From Achromobacter kerstersii (GTDB lineage Bacteria > Pseudomonadota > Gammaproteobacteria > Burkholderiales > Burkholderiaceae_B), in NCBI RefSeq assembly GCF_902859595.1, contig NZ_CADIJQ010000004.1, positions 248,001 through 312,000 of the forward strand: DNA of 64,000 nt. The letters are read 5' to 3'. The notes below the pieces were generated by a model that was given only the letters and a program-made list of their open reading frames with translations, had not been told where the DNA came from and did no database searches. Positions 29,303 to 37,881 of the stretch are shown one piece after another (position 1 is the stretch's first letter; each line of letters starts with the position of its first letter). Made by a program: the position numbers and the translations under genes.

Positions 29303-30580
29303 TCACGCCACCGCCTGTTTGCGCCTCGCCGGCAGGCGCATGCATGAAGACGCCGGCAGAACGTGTTCAATGAAAGCGTCCACCTCCATCGGGCGCCCCA
29401 GCCCATACCCCTGACCGATGCGGCAGCCCAGCGCGTGCAGCTGGCGCGCCTGCTCCTGCGTTTCGATACCTTCGGCAACCACCGCCAGCCCCAGCGCGCG
29501 TCCGAGCCACAACGCGGCGCTCACGACGGCATGCGAGGCCTGGCCGGACTCCAGCCGTTGCACAAACGACTGGTCAATCTTGAGTTCACTGAACGGCAGG
29601 CGCGTCAGGCGTTCCAGCGTGGAAGCGCCCGTGCCGAAGTCATCCATGCTGACGCCGAAGCCGCACGCGCGCAGCCGCCGCAGTCCGGCCTCCAGGGCCG
29701 TCTTGTCCTGGATGGTTTCATCTTCGGTGATCTCGACGGTGATCAGTTCCGGCGAAATTCCCCGGCGCAAGGTGCGTGTTTCCAGACTGAGCGCAACGCC
29801 CGGCGCCGACAACGTCGACACCGAAGCATTCACGGATATGCGCTGCGACACGCCCTGGCCCGCCAATTGCGCCTGCACGTCCAGCACGCGTTCCGTCACG
29901 AAGTGGAACAGCATCGGGTCCATCGACAGCCGGCTGATCGCCCGCACGAACTCCGCTGGCGGCACATCGCCTGCCTGCGGATGACGCCACCGGGTCAGCG
30001 CCTCGGCGCCAAGAACTCTTCCTGTGGCCAGGTCGACTTGCGGCTGCAACACCACGCGGATGCCGTCCTTGGCGCCCAGCGCCAAAATCACATCTTCATC
30101 GGTAAAGCGCGGCGCGGGCGCGTCGGGCTTGACCGGCTCTTGCCACTGCGAAAAACGGGCAAGCGCGGCCGGAATGAACGCCGCGCTACGCACGATGTGG
30201 ATCACGGCGCCCGCCGCGCGCAGTCCGCTGGCATACGCGTCCAGCACACATCGCGGCAGATCGCTGATCCACAGCACGGCGGGCATGCGCGGCAGGCGGC
30301 CAGCCTGGACTTCGCCTTGCAGGCGCCCCGGCACCAGCAGCCCTTCACAAGCGACGCCGGTGACTTCACATACGACCAGATCCGCCGCCTGTTCGCGCAG
30401 CGCGATGGCCAGAGCATCCAGGCCGCAGGCGCTGCGCAACGTGTGCAATATGCCGCCGTCGAGCAACGCATTCAACGCCGTGGCGCTGCGCGGGGCGCAA
30501 CCCATTTTGATGGCGGCCAATCCGCGGGCGCTGCCCGGCCGTTGAGGGGAGATGTGATGAACCATATTGACGACTCGCAT
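29303..30580 (-). CDS. EAL-domain c-di-GMP phosphodiesterase with degenerate receiver-like N-terminus
   Basis: A 425-residue protein. The EAL domain (about 165-410) keeps its catalytic set: EALTRW, SVNAS, VEITED, MDDFGTG, KIDQSF and AEGIET, so hydrolysis of cyclic di-GMP is expected. The first 150 residues have the alternating strand/helix spacing of a receiver but lack the acidic pair, and the acceptor position reads LVVCEV (Glu instead of Asp). This recalls RocR of Pseudomonas (receiver-EAL) and BvgR of Bordetella (EAL), both of which repress surface genes beside BvgS/RocS-type kinases. An alternative start is ATG 30565. Confidence 0.88.
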   Translation of the reverse strand: MRVVNMVHHISPQRPGSARGLAAIKMGCAPRSATALNALLDGGILHTLRSACGLDALAIALREQAADLVVCEVTGVACEGLLVPGRLQGEVQAGRLPRMPAVLWISDLPRCVLDAYASGLRAAGAVIHIVRSAAFIPAALARFSQWQEPVKPDAPAPRFTDEDVILALGAKDGIRVVLQPQVDLATGRVLGAEALTRWRHPQAGDVPPAEFVRAISRLSMDPMLFHFVTERVLDVQAQLAGQGVSQRISVNASVSTLSAPGVALSLETRTLRRGISPELITVEITEDETIQDKTALEAGLRRLRACGFGVSMDDFGTGASTLERLTRLPFSELKIDQSFVQRLESGQASHAVVSAALWLGRALGLAVVAEGIETQEQARQLHALGCRIGQGYGLGRPMEVDAFIEHVLPASSCMRLPARRKQAVA

Positions 30581-30649
30581 AGTGGACTCAGTATGGTCTG
30601 ACGCCCCTGCACGAACAATCTGACTAGTACCAAAACGGCTCCGCGCGCG

Positions 30650-31345
30650 CTACTCGTGCTCGGCCAGCATCGCGTCCATCGTGTCGTGCTCGCTCGGTGT
30701 ACCGCCTTCGGTCAACAGCCCGGTTTCGTAGGCAAAGCGAAACAGCTCGACATCGCGCTCAATGCCCAGCTTGCGCATGGCGCTGGTCTTCTGCGAACTG
30801 ATGGTTTGCTTGCTGCGATTGAACTGGCTGGCGATCTCGTTGATGGAGACGCCCGACACATACAGGCGCACCACTTCGGTCTCGCGCCGCGTGAGCTTTT
30901 GCGCGGGGTCGATCTGCGCCACGCGGCCAACAGCGGAGGATGACCGGAACTTCGGCGAAAAGTAAGTGGCGCCGGCATACACCGCATGGATGGCCGAGAT
31001 CAGATGCCCGATCACATCCACCTTGCTCAACACCGCATGCGCGCCGATCTTCACCATCTCGGCCACCATGGCGCGGTTGTCGATCGTCGTGAACACAATG
31101 ATCTTCAGGTCGGGATAACGGCGGCGCAGAAACGACAGCATGGTCATGCCATCGCCGAACTCGCCGCCGGGCATCACGTAGTCGGTCACGAGCACGTCGC
31201 AGTGCGATTTCGCCAGCAACTCGAACGTTTCCGTCGAATTGCTGGCCGTGCCCACGATGGAGATGGTGTGAAAGTCCGCCAGTTCGTGCTTGACGCCGGT
31301 GATCAGGGCGGGATGATCATCGGCAATGATGAGAGATATCTGCAT
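30650..31345 (-). CDS. BvgA-like response regulator (NarL/LuxR family)
   Basis: A 231-residue regulator from ATG 31345 (MQISLIIADDHPAL). Receiver with Asp9-Asp10, phospho-Asp55 (VTDYVMPGG), VVFTTIDN and VLSKVDV; LuxR-type helix-turn-helix (LTRRETEVVRLYVSGVSINEIAS) whose recognition helix RSKQTISSQK is identical to that of the regulator at 28172. The two therefore may bind the same sites. It lies upstream of the EAL gene on the same strand, 69 bases away. No partner kinase is adjacent other than the two BvgS-like proteins. Confidence 0.92.
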   Translation of the reverse strand: MQISLIIADDHPALITGVKHELADFHTISIVGTASNSTETFELLAKSHCDVLVTDYVMPGGEFGDGMTMLSFLRRRYPDLKIIVFTTIDNRAMVAEMVKIGAHAVLSKVDVIGHLISAIHAVYAGATYFSPKFRSSSAVGRVAQIDPAQKLTRRETEVVRLYVSGVSINEIASQFNRSKQTISSQKTSAMRKLGIERDVELFRFAYETGLLTEGGTPSEHDTMDAMLAEHE

Positions 31346-31489
31346 GGCGCATCCAGCCTCCTGGGCTTTGTCAGGTCCAAATGCAGCCAATGTAGTATCC
31401 GTGCCCCGCAATTCATCTCGTACTTGTCCCGCTACGGCACCCGGACAGATCGGATTAGTACGAAAGTGAAAAGGGGGCAGCGGCGGCGC

Positions 31490-33001
31490 TTACCCCTGCG
31501 CGGGTTTGCAGACCTTGCCGTCTTTCATGATCACGCTCAGGCTTTGCTCGGGTTGCGCGATCAGTTGCAGGTTTTCAAGCGGGTTGCCATCCACCAGCAG
31601 CAGGTCGGCCATGGCGCCGGCTTGCACCACGCCCAGCTTGCCGGGATACGGATTGCGCGGGCCGGCCATGGCGCACAGCTCACCATTCACGCTGGTTGCC
31701 ATGCGCAGCACCTCGGCCGCACCGTACCAGCGGCTCATCTTCGCCAACTGCGCGCCTTGGCGCGTGGCGAGCCGCGCGTCGAACAGCGTGTCCGTGCCCC
31801 ACGCGGTCTTGATGCCCAGGCGGTGCGCCATCTCGTAGGCGCGGTCGGTGCCGGCGACCATGGCCAGCTGCTTCTGGCGCGACGACGGTGACTGCGTGGG
31901 CACGGCGTCTTCGTCATCCAGAAAGGGCTGCAAGCTCCACCAGACCCCCATGTCCGCAATACGGCGCGCGGTGTCTTCGTCAATCAACTGGCCGTGCTCG
32001 ATACAACGCACGCCCGCATCCAGCGCCATGCCGACCGCGCGCGAAGTGTAGGCGTGCACGGTCACGTAGGTCCCCCAGTTTTCCGCCGCGGTCACGGCCG
32101 CCTTCAGTTCTTCCAGCGAGCCCTCGGTCACGTCCAGGCCATCGTAGGAAGACATCACGCCGCCGCCCGCCATGTACTTCAGCTGCGACGCGCCGCGCAT
32201 CAACTGTTCGCGCGCGCGCAGCAGCACCTGATCCGCCCCGTCGCAGATCGCGGTGACGCCCACTTTTTCCACATAGCTCAGCCCGCCCTCCGGCGAGCGC
32301 GGCAGATCGGACAACAGCCGGAAATCACCGTGGCCGGAGGTCTGGCTCAGGAAGGCGCCCGACGGGTAAATGCGCGGCCCCGGCGTCAGGCCTTCGTCGA
32401 TGGCGCGCTTCAGGCCAAAGGCCGGACCGCCCATGTCGCGCACCGTGGTGAAGCCGCGCATCAACGTGGCGCCCGCCTCCACCACGGCCATCGTATGCAC
32501 GTAGTTGAAGTCGGCGGTCATGGCCATCAGGATGCTGGGGCGCGCCAAAATCGAATGCCAGTGCGCGTCGATCAGGCCGGGCATCAGCACACCACCCTTG
32601 CCGTCGATCACCTGGCAGCCTTCCGGCAGCGGCAGGGATTGCGGCTCCACCGCCTTGATCTGGCGCCCTTCCACTACCACGCGCATGCCGGTCAGGAGTG
32701 CGTCCGAGACGCCATCGAAGATGCGCACGTTCACAAAGGCGATGGGCGGATGGGCGGCGGGATGCGGTGCGGCGGTGCTGTGAGGGGCGGTGGCGGCTGT
32801 CGATGCTGCGGCAGCCGATGCTGCGGCAGCCGGTGATGTGGCAGCCGGTGCTGTGGCAGCCGACGCCTTGGCGCCGCCAAGATTCGCCGCTGCCGCTTCA
32901 TGCACGGCGTACAACGCGTTGATGCGGGCGGCAGCCGGGTTGTGGCAGCCGCAGTTGACGGCGCTTAGCCGGTTGATGGACGTGGCATCCACATCGAACA
33001 T
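31490..33001 (-). CDS. Amidohydrolase with an unusual N-terminal extension
   Basis: A 503-residue enzyme. The imidazolonepropionase/prolidase-like amidohydrolase domain begins near residue 85 (PIAFVNVRIFDG). Metal ligands are present: HWH in LIDAHWHS, the carboxylated Lys in QLKYMAGGG, His in YVTVHAYTS and IEHGQ, and Asp in TAWGTD. Before it lie about 35 residues with a CGCHNP motif and then an Ala/Thr/Pro linker encoded by a 15-bp tandem repeat. ATG 33001 has GGGAG at eight bases, so the extension is translated. It is the last gene of the efflux operon, 36 bases after the outer-membrane factor. Confidence 0.85.
   Translation of the reverse strand: MFDVDATSINRLSAVNCGCHNPAAARINALYAVHEAAAANLGGAKASAATAPAATSPAAAASAAAASTAATAPHSTAAPHPAAHPPIAFVNVRIFDGVSDALLTGMRVVVEGRQIKAVEPQSLPLPEGCQVIDGKGGVLMPGLIDAHWHSILARPSILMAMTADFNYVHTMAVVEAGATLMRGFTTVRDMGGPAFGLKRAIDEGLTPGPRIYPSGAFLSQTSGHGDFRLLSDLPRSPEGGLSYVEKVGVTAICDGADQVLLRAREQLMRGASQLKYMAGGGVMSSYDGLDVTEGSLEELKAAVTAAENWGTYVTVHAYTSRAVGMALDAGVRCIEHGQLIDEDTARRIADMGVWWSLQPFLDDEDAVPTQSPSSRQKQLAMVAGTDRAYEMAHRLGIKTAWGTDTLFDARLATRQGAQLAKMSRWYGAAEVLRMATSVNGELCAMAGPRNPYPGKLGVVQAGAMADLLLVDGNPLENLQLIAQPEQSLSVIMKDGKVCKPAQG
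32801..32860. repeat. In-frame 15-bp repeat encoding the Ala-rich linker
   Basis: Four consecutive 15-base units inside the amidohydrolase gene: CGATGCTGCGGCAGC twice (32801-32830), then CGGTGATGTGGCAGC and CGGTGCTGTGGCAGC. Being a multiple of three, copy-number change would only lengthen or shorten the linker. Confidence 0.85.
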
Positions 33002-33037
33002 GAAGGTGACTCCCGGGTTGGATTCGTGTCTGAAGAC

Positions 33038-34534
33038 TTATTGCGCGCTGTCGGCGTTGATGCGCCCCAGCGAAAAAGCCAGTGTGGCCGCGCCGGTCAA
33101 GGCGGCGGAATACGCATCGGCCCGCGCACTGCGCGCGGCCAGCAAACCATTGGCGGCTTCGGTGGCGGCGGTAACGGTGCCTACGCCATGCCGGTATGCA
33201 TCCAGCGCGGCGTCGTAGGTCAGCGTGGCGGCTTCCTCCAGGCTTGTCGCGGCTTCGTTAGCCTGCAACGCGGATTCCAGCGTGGTGGATGCCACCACAA
33301 TCTGGCGCATCGCTTCCATCCGCAACTTGGACAGCGCGGCTTGCGAGGCCTGCACGCGTTCGCGTGCGTCCTGCAAACGCGAGCTGCGCAGGCCGCCATC
33401 AAAGATCGGCACGCTGATCCCGACAATCACCCCATTGGCGTTCGACTGGCCCGCAAGAATGGGCAGGTTGCCCACATCCAGGTTGCGGTTACCGGCGGCG
33501 GCAAAGCCCGCCAAATACACCTTGGGCAGAAAGTCCGCGCGCGCGGCGTCCACGGAATGCTCCGCCGCTTTCAGCGCCGCCACGCTCGCCATCACGTCCG
33601 GCCGGTCGGCCAGCGCTTGATGCAGGATCTCCTGGCTGGCGACATCGGTCGCAGGCGGCAGCGGCCGCCGAGTCAGGGGCGCGATGCGCAGCGTGGCGGT
33701 GGGGTCTATACCCACTGCCGCGGCCAGCGCCTGGTACGTGTTGCGTTCGGCGCCTTGCGTCGTGACGACGCGCAAGCGCGCCTGCGCCACCAGTTGCCGC
33801 ACCTGCGCCAGCTCGATGGTGGTGGCCATGCCGTTGCGCCGCCGCGCGTCCACCGCCGCCAGCACCGCTTCGCTATTGCCCAACGACGCCTTGGCGATCT
33901 CACTGCGCTGGCGCGCCGCGTCATGTTCGTAATAGGTGCTCATCACGCTGTAGATCAGCTTCTGGTGCGCACCGTTGTAGAGAAAATTGGCGCCCAGCGA
34001 CAGGCTGCGCGCACTGTCGCGCAAGGCGCTGCGCTGGCCGAAATCGAACAGCAGCCATTGCAAGGTCGCCAGCGGCACCACGCCGCTGGAACTCGTATCC
34101 ACGTGCGGACGCTGCCCGAGGATTTCGGGCAGTTGATTGCGCGTAGAGATGTAGCCGCCCACCACGTGCGCCGACAGCATCGGCAGGAACGTGGCGTCGG
34201 CGATGCCCACGGTGGATGCGGCCTGACGCGCCTGGCTCCATGCGAGCCGGGTGTCGGGGCTGTTGCGTTGGGCCAGGTCGATGAGAGCGGGCAGATCGTA
34301 TTCGCGGCTGGGGTCCAACGGCGGCGGCTGGCCGGGCAGACTGGCGGCAGGCGCGCCCGACACGGCAAGCGCGCGCCATTCGGCGGGCGCATCGGATGAC
34401 TGCCACTGCCGTTGCGCCGACTCGGGCGCGCCTTGGTTGCCGGTGGCCACGCATGCAGTCAGCGCCATCAGGCATGCGATGGCGCACAGCCCCATCGCCG
34501 CCGCACGCCCCGCCGAGGCTATCCGTCCTTCCAT
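33038..34534 (-). CDS. mdtP: Outer-membrane efflux lipoprotein (NodT/MdtP family)
   Basis: A 498-residue TolC-family protein with a lipoprotein signal (LTAC lipobox, Cys28) and two repeats of the outer-membrane efflux domain made of long coiled helices (about 75-290 and 300-490). It begins one base after the FUSC gene stop. With YtcA, an HlyD-type adaptor and a FUSC pump in order, it matches the E. coli ytcA-mdtNOP operon, a tripartite exporter of sulfa drugs, puromycin and acriflavine. Symbol given by operon equivalence. Confidence 0.88.
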   Translation of the reverse strand: MEGRIASAGRAAAMGLCAIACLMALTACVATGNQGAPESAQRQWQSSDAPAEWRALAVSGAPAASLPGQPPPLDPSREYDLPALIDLAQRNSPDTRLAWSQARQAASTVGIADATFLPMLSAHVVGGYISTRNQLPEILGQRPHVDTSSSGVVPLATLQWLLFDFGQRSALRDSARSLSLGANFLYNGAHQKLIYSVMSTYYEHDAARQRSEIAKASLGNSEAVLAAVDARRRNGMATTIELAQVRQLVAQARLRVVTTQGAERNTYQALAAAVGIDPTATLRIAPLTRRPLPPATDVASQEILHQALADRPDVMASVAALKAAEHSVDAARADFLPKVYLAGFAAAGNRNLDVGNLPILAGQSNANGVIVGISVPIFDGGLRSSRLQDARERVQASQAALSKLRMEAMRQIVVASTTLESALQANEAATSLEEAATLTYDAALDAYRHGVGTVTAATEAANGLLAARSARADAYSAALTGAATLAFSLGRINADSAQ

Positions 34535-34535
34535 C

Positions 34536-36434
34536 CTATTGCCCTTCCATCAGTTGGTTCACCTGCTTGACGCTTCCTGGCTCATCATTGCGCACCGCGT
34601 GCGCCATGGCCTCCAGGCGTGCGGCAAGCGCCTCGTCCGGCTCAGGCGCGTCGATCAGCAAGCGCATGCACAGCGCCTGCACCGACTGCGTGACCGCGAT
34701 CAATTCCCGCAAGCGGGCGCTATCCAGCCGCAGCGTTCGGGGTTCCAGCGTGGCCAGCCCCAGCGCGCGCCGGATGCCCGCCAGTTGCCCGGCCACGGCG
34801 CTGGCCTGCGCCACCGCCCGGTCGCGCCCGCCCTCGCCCAGCCGCGCCAACTTCGCCAAGCCCTCCAGCGCACGCCCAAGATCTTCGCGCACCCGGTGGC
34901 CAACGCTAACGGGCCACAACTGCGTGAACACCAGGTACAGCACCACGTTGCCCAGCAAGATGCCAATCACGCGGTCCATGGCGACAGACATATCGATGCT
35001 GGGGCCGAAGCCCTGCAACACCGTCATCATGAATGCCAGCGCAATCTGCACGCCCGCATACGACACGCGCTCCGAGCCCACCGCCACCCAAGCCGCCACG
35101 AACGCGCCGGCGAATACCAGCACCATCAAGCTGCCCACGCTGCTCATGTGCGGGATCAAAAACAGAATGGCGCCCACGCCCATCGCCGCGCCGATCAGGC
35201 AGCCGATGATGCGCAGCATGAGCTTTTGCGTGGTTTCCGCCACGGAACCCAAGGCGGCGACGTAGCACGTGATCATCGCGGTGTGGATGTCTTGCCAATC
35301 CAGCGCGGAGTAGATCAGGTAGCAGATCAGCGCGGCGGCCGTGGTCTTGATGGCGTAACGCACGTGTTCCGGATTGCTGAACGCGTCGGGCGCCATGAAC
35401 GGTTCGGCAGGCTGCGGAGCGGGCATGATGGAGGCGTCGTCCCCCATTGCCGACAGCGCGCGCCACGCTTGCCGGGCTGCGGCGGGTTGCGTGGGGTTGT
35501 GCGTGGGGTTGTGCGTGGAGTCGGGCACCGGGGGGGGCGTGGGGGGGGGCGTGGAGTCGTGCACCGGGGGGTGCGTCGGGGAATGCGTAGGAGGGCCGGC
35601 GGCGGCCGGCGCAGCGCGTCCCGCAGCCAGGGCCTGCCCGGCCTCGCGCGCACGAGCGGCGAGCGCATCCTGCCCGCCGCCACGCATCGCCAGCGCGGCG
35701 AAAAGCAGCCGGTAGGACTCTTGCAACGCCATTCCCAAACGACGCGTTTCATCGCGCCGCGCCAGCGCCAGCCCGCGCAGCAGCCCCCAGCGCTTCATGG
35801 ATTCCTCTTGCCCTTCGCCCAGCATCTCGCGAAGACGCGCGCGGCCCGCACGTCCGCCGCTTTCCAGATACGTGGCAACGGCGTCCAGCCGGTCGCCAAC
35901 CGTCGTGCGCAGCAACGTCAGCGGCCGCCGGCCGATCGTGATGCTGACGATCAGCACCAGCGCCATCGGCATCGTCGCCATCAGCCACGCATACAGGATG
36001 CCCCGCGTGGCCGCTTCGCCAACCGGCACGTAGCTCAGCAGCGTCAAGCCAAACGCCAGGACCAGCGCGATGATGCCGCCAAGCGGCCCCAGCTTGCTGG
36101 CTGAGGCCAGGAACAACAGCAATAGCGACGACACCGCCAGCGCCACAATGCGCATGGCCGGCTGCGCCAGCGTCAGGTTGGTCAGCAGAAGCAGCACGCC
36201 GACGACAAGCATCACCAGCACCGACAGCGCCACCGCCAGCACCGAGCTTTCGGCCGCGTCCGGCTTCATCACGAAGAACACCAGGTAGCAGCTGATGGCC
36301 GACTCGGGAATGCCGTAGGTCATGGCGACCATGGCCGTCAACGCGCAGACCAGCGCAATCCGCCACGCCATCGCCGCCCGGCCTGGAAAGGGCGCGAGCT
36401 GGCTCAGCCAGGCGGCGTCAACACCGCTTTTCAT
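34536..36434 (-). CDS. mdtO: FUSC family inner-membrane efflux protein (MdtO-like)
   Basis: A 632-residue protein with two membrane blocks of about five to six segments (residues 25-170 and 355-500) joined by a cytoplasmic region, as in fusaric-acid-resistance and AaeB-type exporters. The linker holds a low-complexity Pro/Thr/His stretch near residues 280-315 that is encoded by repeats and poly-C tracts. It overlaps the adaptor gene by 17 bases. It is the pump component of the MdtNOP-like system. Confidence 0.88.
   Translation of the reverse strand: MKSGVDAAWLSQLAPFPGRAAMAWRIALVCALTAMVAMTYGIPESAISCYLVFFVMKPDAAESSVLAVALSVLVMLVVGVLLLLTNLTLAQPAMRIVALAVSSLLLLFLASASKLGPLGGIIALVLAFGLTLLSYVPVGEAATRGILYAWLMATMPMALVLIVSITIGRRPLTLLRTTVGDRLDAVATYLESGGRAGRARLREMLGEGQEESMKRWGLLRGLALARRDETRRLGMALQESYRLLFAALAMRGGGQDALAARAREAGQALAAGRAAPAAAGPPTHSPTHPPVHDSTPPPTPPPVPDSTHNPTHNPTQPAAARQAWRALSAMGDDASIMPAPQPAEPFMAPDAFSNPEHVRYAIKTTAAALICYLIYSALDWQDIHTAMITCYVAALGSVAETTQKLMLRIIGCLIGAAMGVGAILFLIPHMSSVGSLMVLVFAGAFVAAWVAVGSERVSYAGVQIALAFMMTVLQGFGPSIDMSVAMDRVIGILLGNVVLYLVFTQLWPVSVGHRVREDLGRALEGLAKLARLGEGGRDRAVAQASAVAGQLAGIRRALGLATLEPRTLRLDSARLRELIAVTQSVQALCMRLLIDAPEPDEALAARLEAMAHAVRNDEPGSVKQVNQLMEGQ
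35530..35571. repeat. Homopolymer G tracts inside mdtO
   Basis: Runs of eight G (35530-35537), nine G (35541-35549) and six G (35566-35571) within 42 bases, read as poly-C in the mdtO frame, encoding PPPTPPP. Tracts of this length are prone to slipped-strand frameshifts; both would truncate the pump near residue 300. Confidence 0.85.
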
Positions 36435-37467
36435 GATCGACCAAGACGACGGCCGACGCGCCCACGCGCATCAGTTCGGCGGGCGGGTTATCCAGCTTCA
36501 CGCGGACCGGAAAGCGCTGGCCCACGCGCACCCAGTTCAAGGACTTGGGCACATAGGGCAAGCGCCGCGGCAGGTTGATCAGGTCTTCGGCGCTGACGCC
36601 CCAGCCTGTGGATTCCACCACGCCCTTCAAGCCCAGCCGGCGGTCAGCGGCCACGTACACCGTGGCGCAATCGCCGGGCTGGATGGCGGGCAACTCGGTT
36701 TCCAGAAACGTGGCCGTGGCAAACCAGCGCGTTGTGTCGATCAGTGAAAACGCAGACTGCGCCGGCACCATGTAATCGCCCTCGGTGATCGACAAGCCGG
36801 CGACTCGGCCATCGAACGGCGCCTTGACTTCGGTTTCGCGCAGCTGGCGTTCGGCAATGGCCAGCGCCGCGCGCCGTTCGGCCACCAGCGCTTGCGCGCC
36901 CTCGGCGTCGCCGACCAGCGCCTGCGCGGCCGCCAGCTGCGCCTGCGCTTCCTTCAGGCTGGTCTCGGCATTGCGCTTGAGCGTGGCCGCTTCGTCTACC
37001 TGCTGGCGCGTTACGTAGCCCTTGGGTAGCAGCGCATTCAGCCGTTCCCACGTCTGCGCCGCCAGCGCCGCATTGGCGCGCGCCCGAGCAATCTGTTCGG
37101 CCGCGATGGTGGCGTTGGACTGCTCGGCTTGCACCGACCGGCCGCGCGAGCTCAGCGCCGCTTCCGCCATGCGCAAGCCTGCGGCGGCCTGCTCAACCTG
37201 CAAGCGATAGAACTCCGGGTCGATCGCAAACAGCACCTGGCCACGGGTGACCTGGCTGTTCTCGCGCACGTTCAGCGCCACGACGCGGCCCGGCACGGCA
37301 GCGGCCACGCGCGCTACGTCGGTCGTCAGCACCGCATCTTCGGATAGCGGCTTGGCTTCCATCCGCATCACATACGCCAGCCCGGCCGCCACGGCCAGCA
37401 CCACGATCAGCACGGCCATCACCACCGCGATGCGCCGCTTGTTGGAAGAGGACTTGAAGGTCGGCAT
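36418..37467 (-). CDS. mdtN: HlyD/EmrA family periplasmic adaptor (MdtN-like)
   Basis: A 349-residue membrane-fusion protein: one N-terminal membrane segment (about 12-33), a biotinyl-lipoyl-like half (VPGRVVALNVRENSQVTRGQVLFAIDP), a long alpha hairpin (about 85-190) and the second half with KAPFDGRVAGLSITEGDYM. It bridges the FUSC pump and outer-membrane factor. The gene is 44 bases after ytcA and overlaps mdtO. Confidence 0.9.
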   Translation of the reverse strand: MPTFKSSSNKRRIAVVMAVLIVVLAVAAGLAYVMRMEAKPLSEDAVLTTDVARVAAAVPGRVVALNVRENSQVTRGQVLFAIDPEFYRLQVEQAAAGLRMAEAALSSRGRSVQAEQSNATIAAEQIARARANAALAAQTWERLNALLPKGYVTRQQVDEAATLKRNAETSLKEAQAQLAAAQALVGDAEGAQALVAERRAALAIAERQLRETEVKAPFDGRVAGLSITEGDYMVPAQSAFSLIDTTRWFATATFLETELPAIQPGDCATVYVAADRRLGLKGVVESTGWGVSAEDLINLPRRLPYVPKSLNWVRVGQRFPVRVKLDNPPAELMRVGASAVVLVDHEKRC

Positions 37468-37468
37468 G

Positions 37469-37524
37469 GTCAGCAGGTGAAAGTCAGCGGGTGAAAGTCA
37501 ACGGGTGAAAGTCAGCGGGTGAAA
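37469..37524. repeat. 14-bp tandem repeat at the 3' end of ytcA
   Basis: Four units of TCAGCGGGTGAAAG or a one-base variant at 37469-37482, 37483-37496, 37497-37510 and 37511-37524. The last unit includes the ytcA stop codon and its final codons, so each unit carries a potential stop. The array fills the gap before the mdtN start. Confidence 0.88.
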
Positions 37525-37784
37525 AACAGAAGCGAACTCAGGAACATCAGCGCGGCGGCCAGGCTCAGGTACACCAGCACGCGTAATGGCATCACGTCGT
37601 CAATACCCCAACGCACCAGCAGCACCCGCACCAGCGATGCGCCCACAACGCCGATCACGGCGCACAGTATCCAGGCCGGAAAATAGGAATCGAACACCGT
37701 CACGTAGGGCGCGCTGCGCGGAGCGCAGCCTGATAGCAGGACGGCGGCGGTGACAGCGGGCCAATGCATCGGAAAGCTAGCCAT
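37512..37784 (-). CDS. ytcA: YtcA family small membrane lipoprotein
   Basis: A 90-residue lipoprotein: signal peptide with lipobox LSGC (Cys20), then two membrane segments (about 35-55 and 65-85). Size, layout and position directly before an HlyD-type adaptor match the YtcA family found next to mdtNOP in E. coli. ATG 37784 is chosen because AAGGGTGAAG lies upstream; a GTG at 37799 would overlap that site. Function unknown. Confidence 0.82.
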   Translation of the reverse strand: MASFPMHWPAVTAAVLLSGCAPRSAPYVTVFDSYFPAWILCAVIGVVGASLVRVLLVRWGIDDVMPLRVLVYLSLAAALMFLSSLLFFTR

Positions 37785-37881
37785 GTTCTTTTTCTTCACC
37801 CTTCAAAGTCATCGAGCCGGTGGAAAGCGTTCAGTAGCGCACGCGCCGTCACCCTGACACGCGGCCAGGGGCGCACGCCCT

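Noticed and set aside
34251-36104. 617-codon open frame on the plus strand
   Set aside because: Antisense to the FUSC and outer-membrane factor genes, both well supported; the Gly-rich part simply reads the poly-G repeats.
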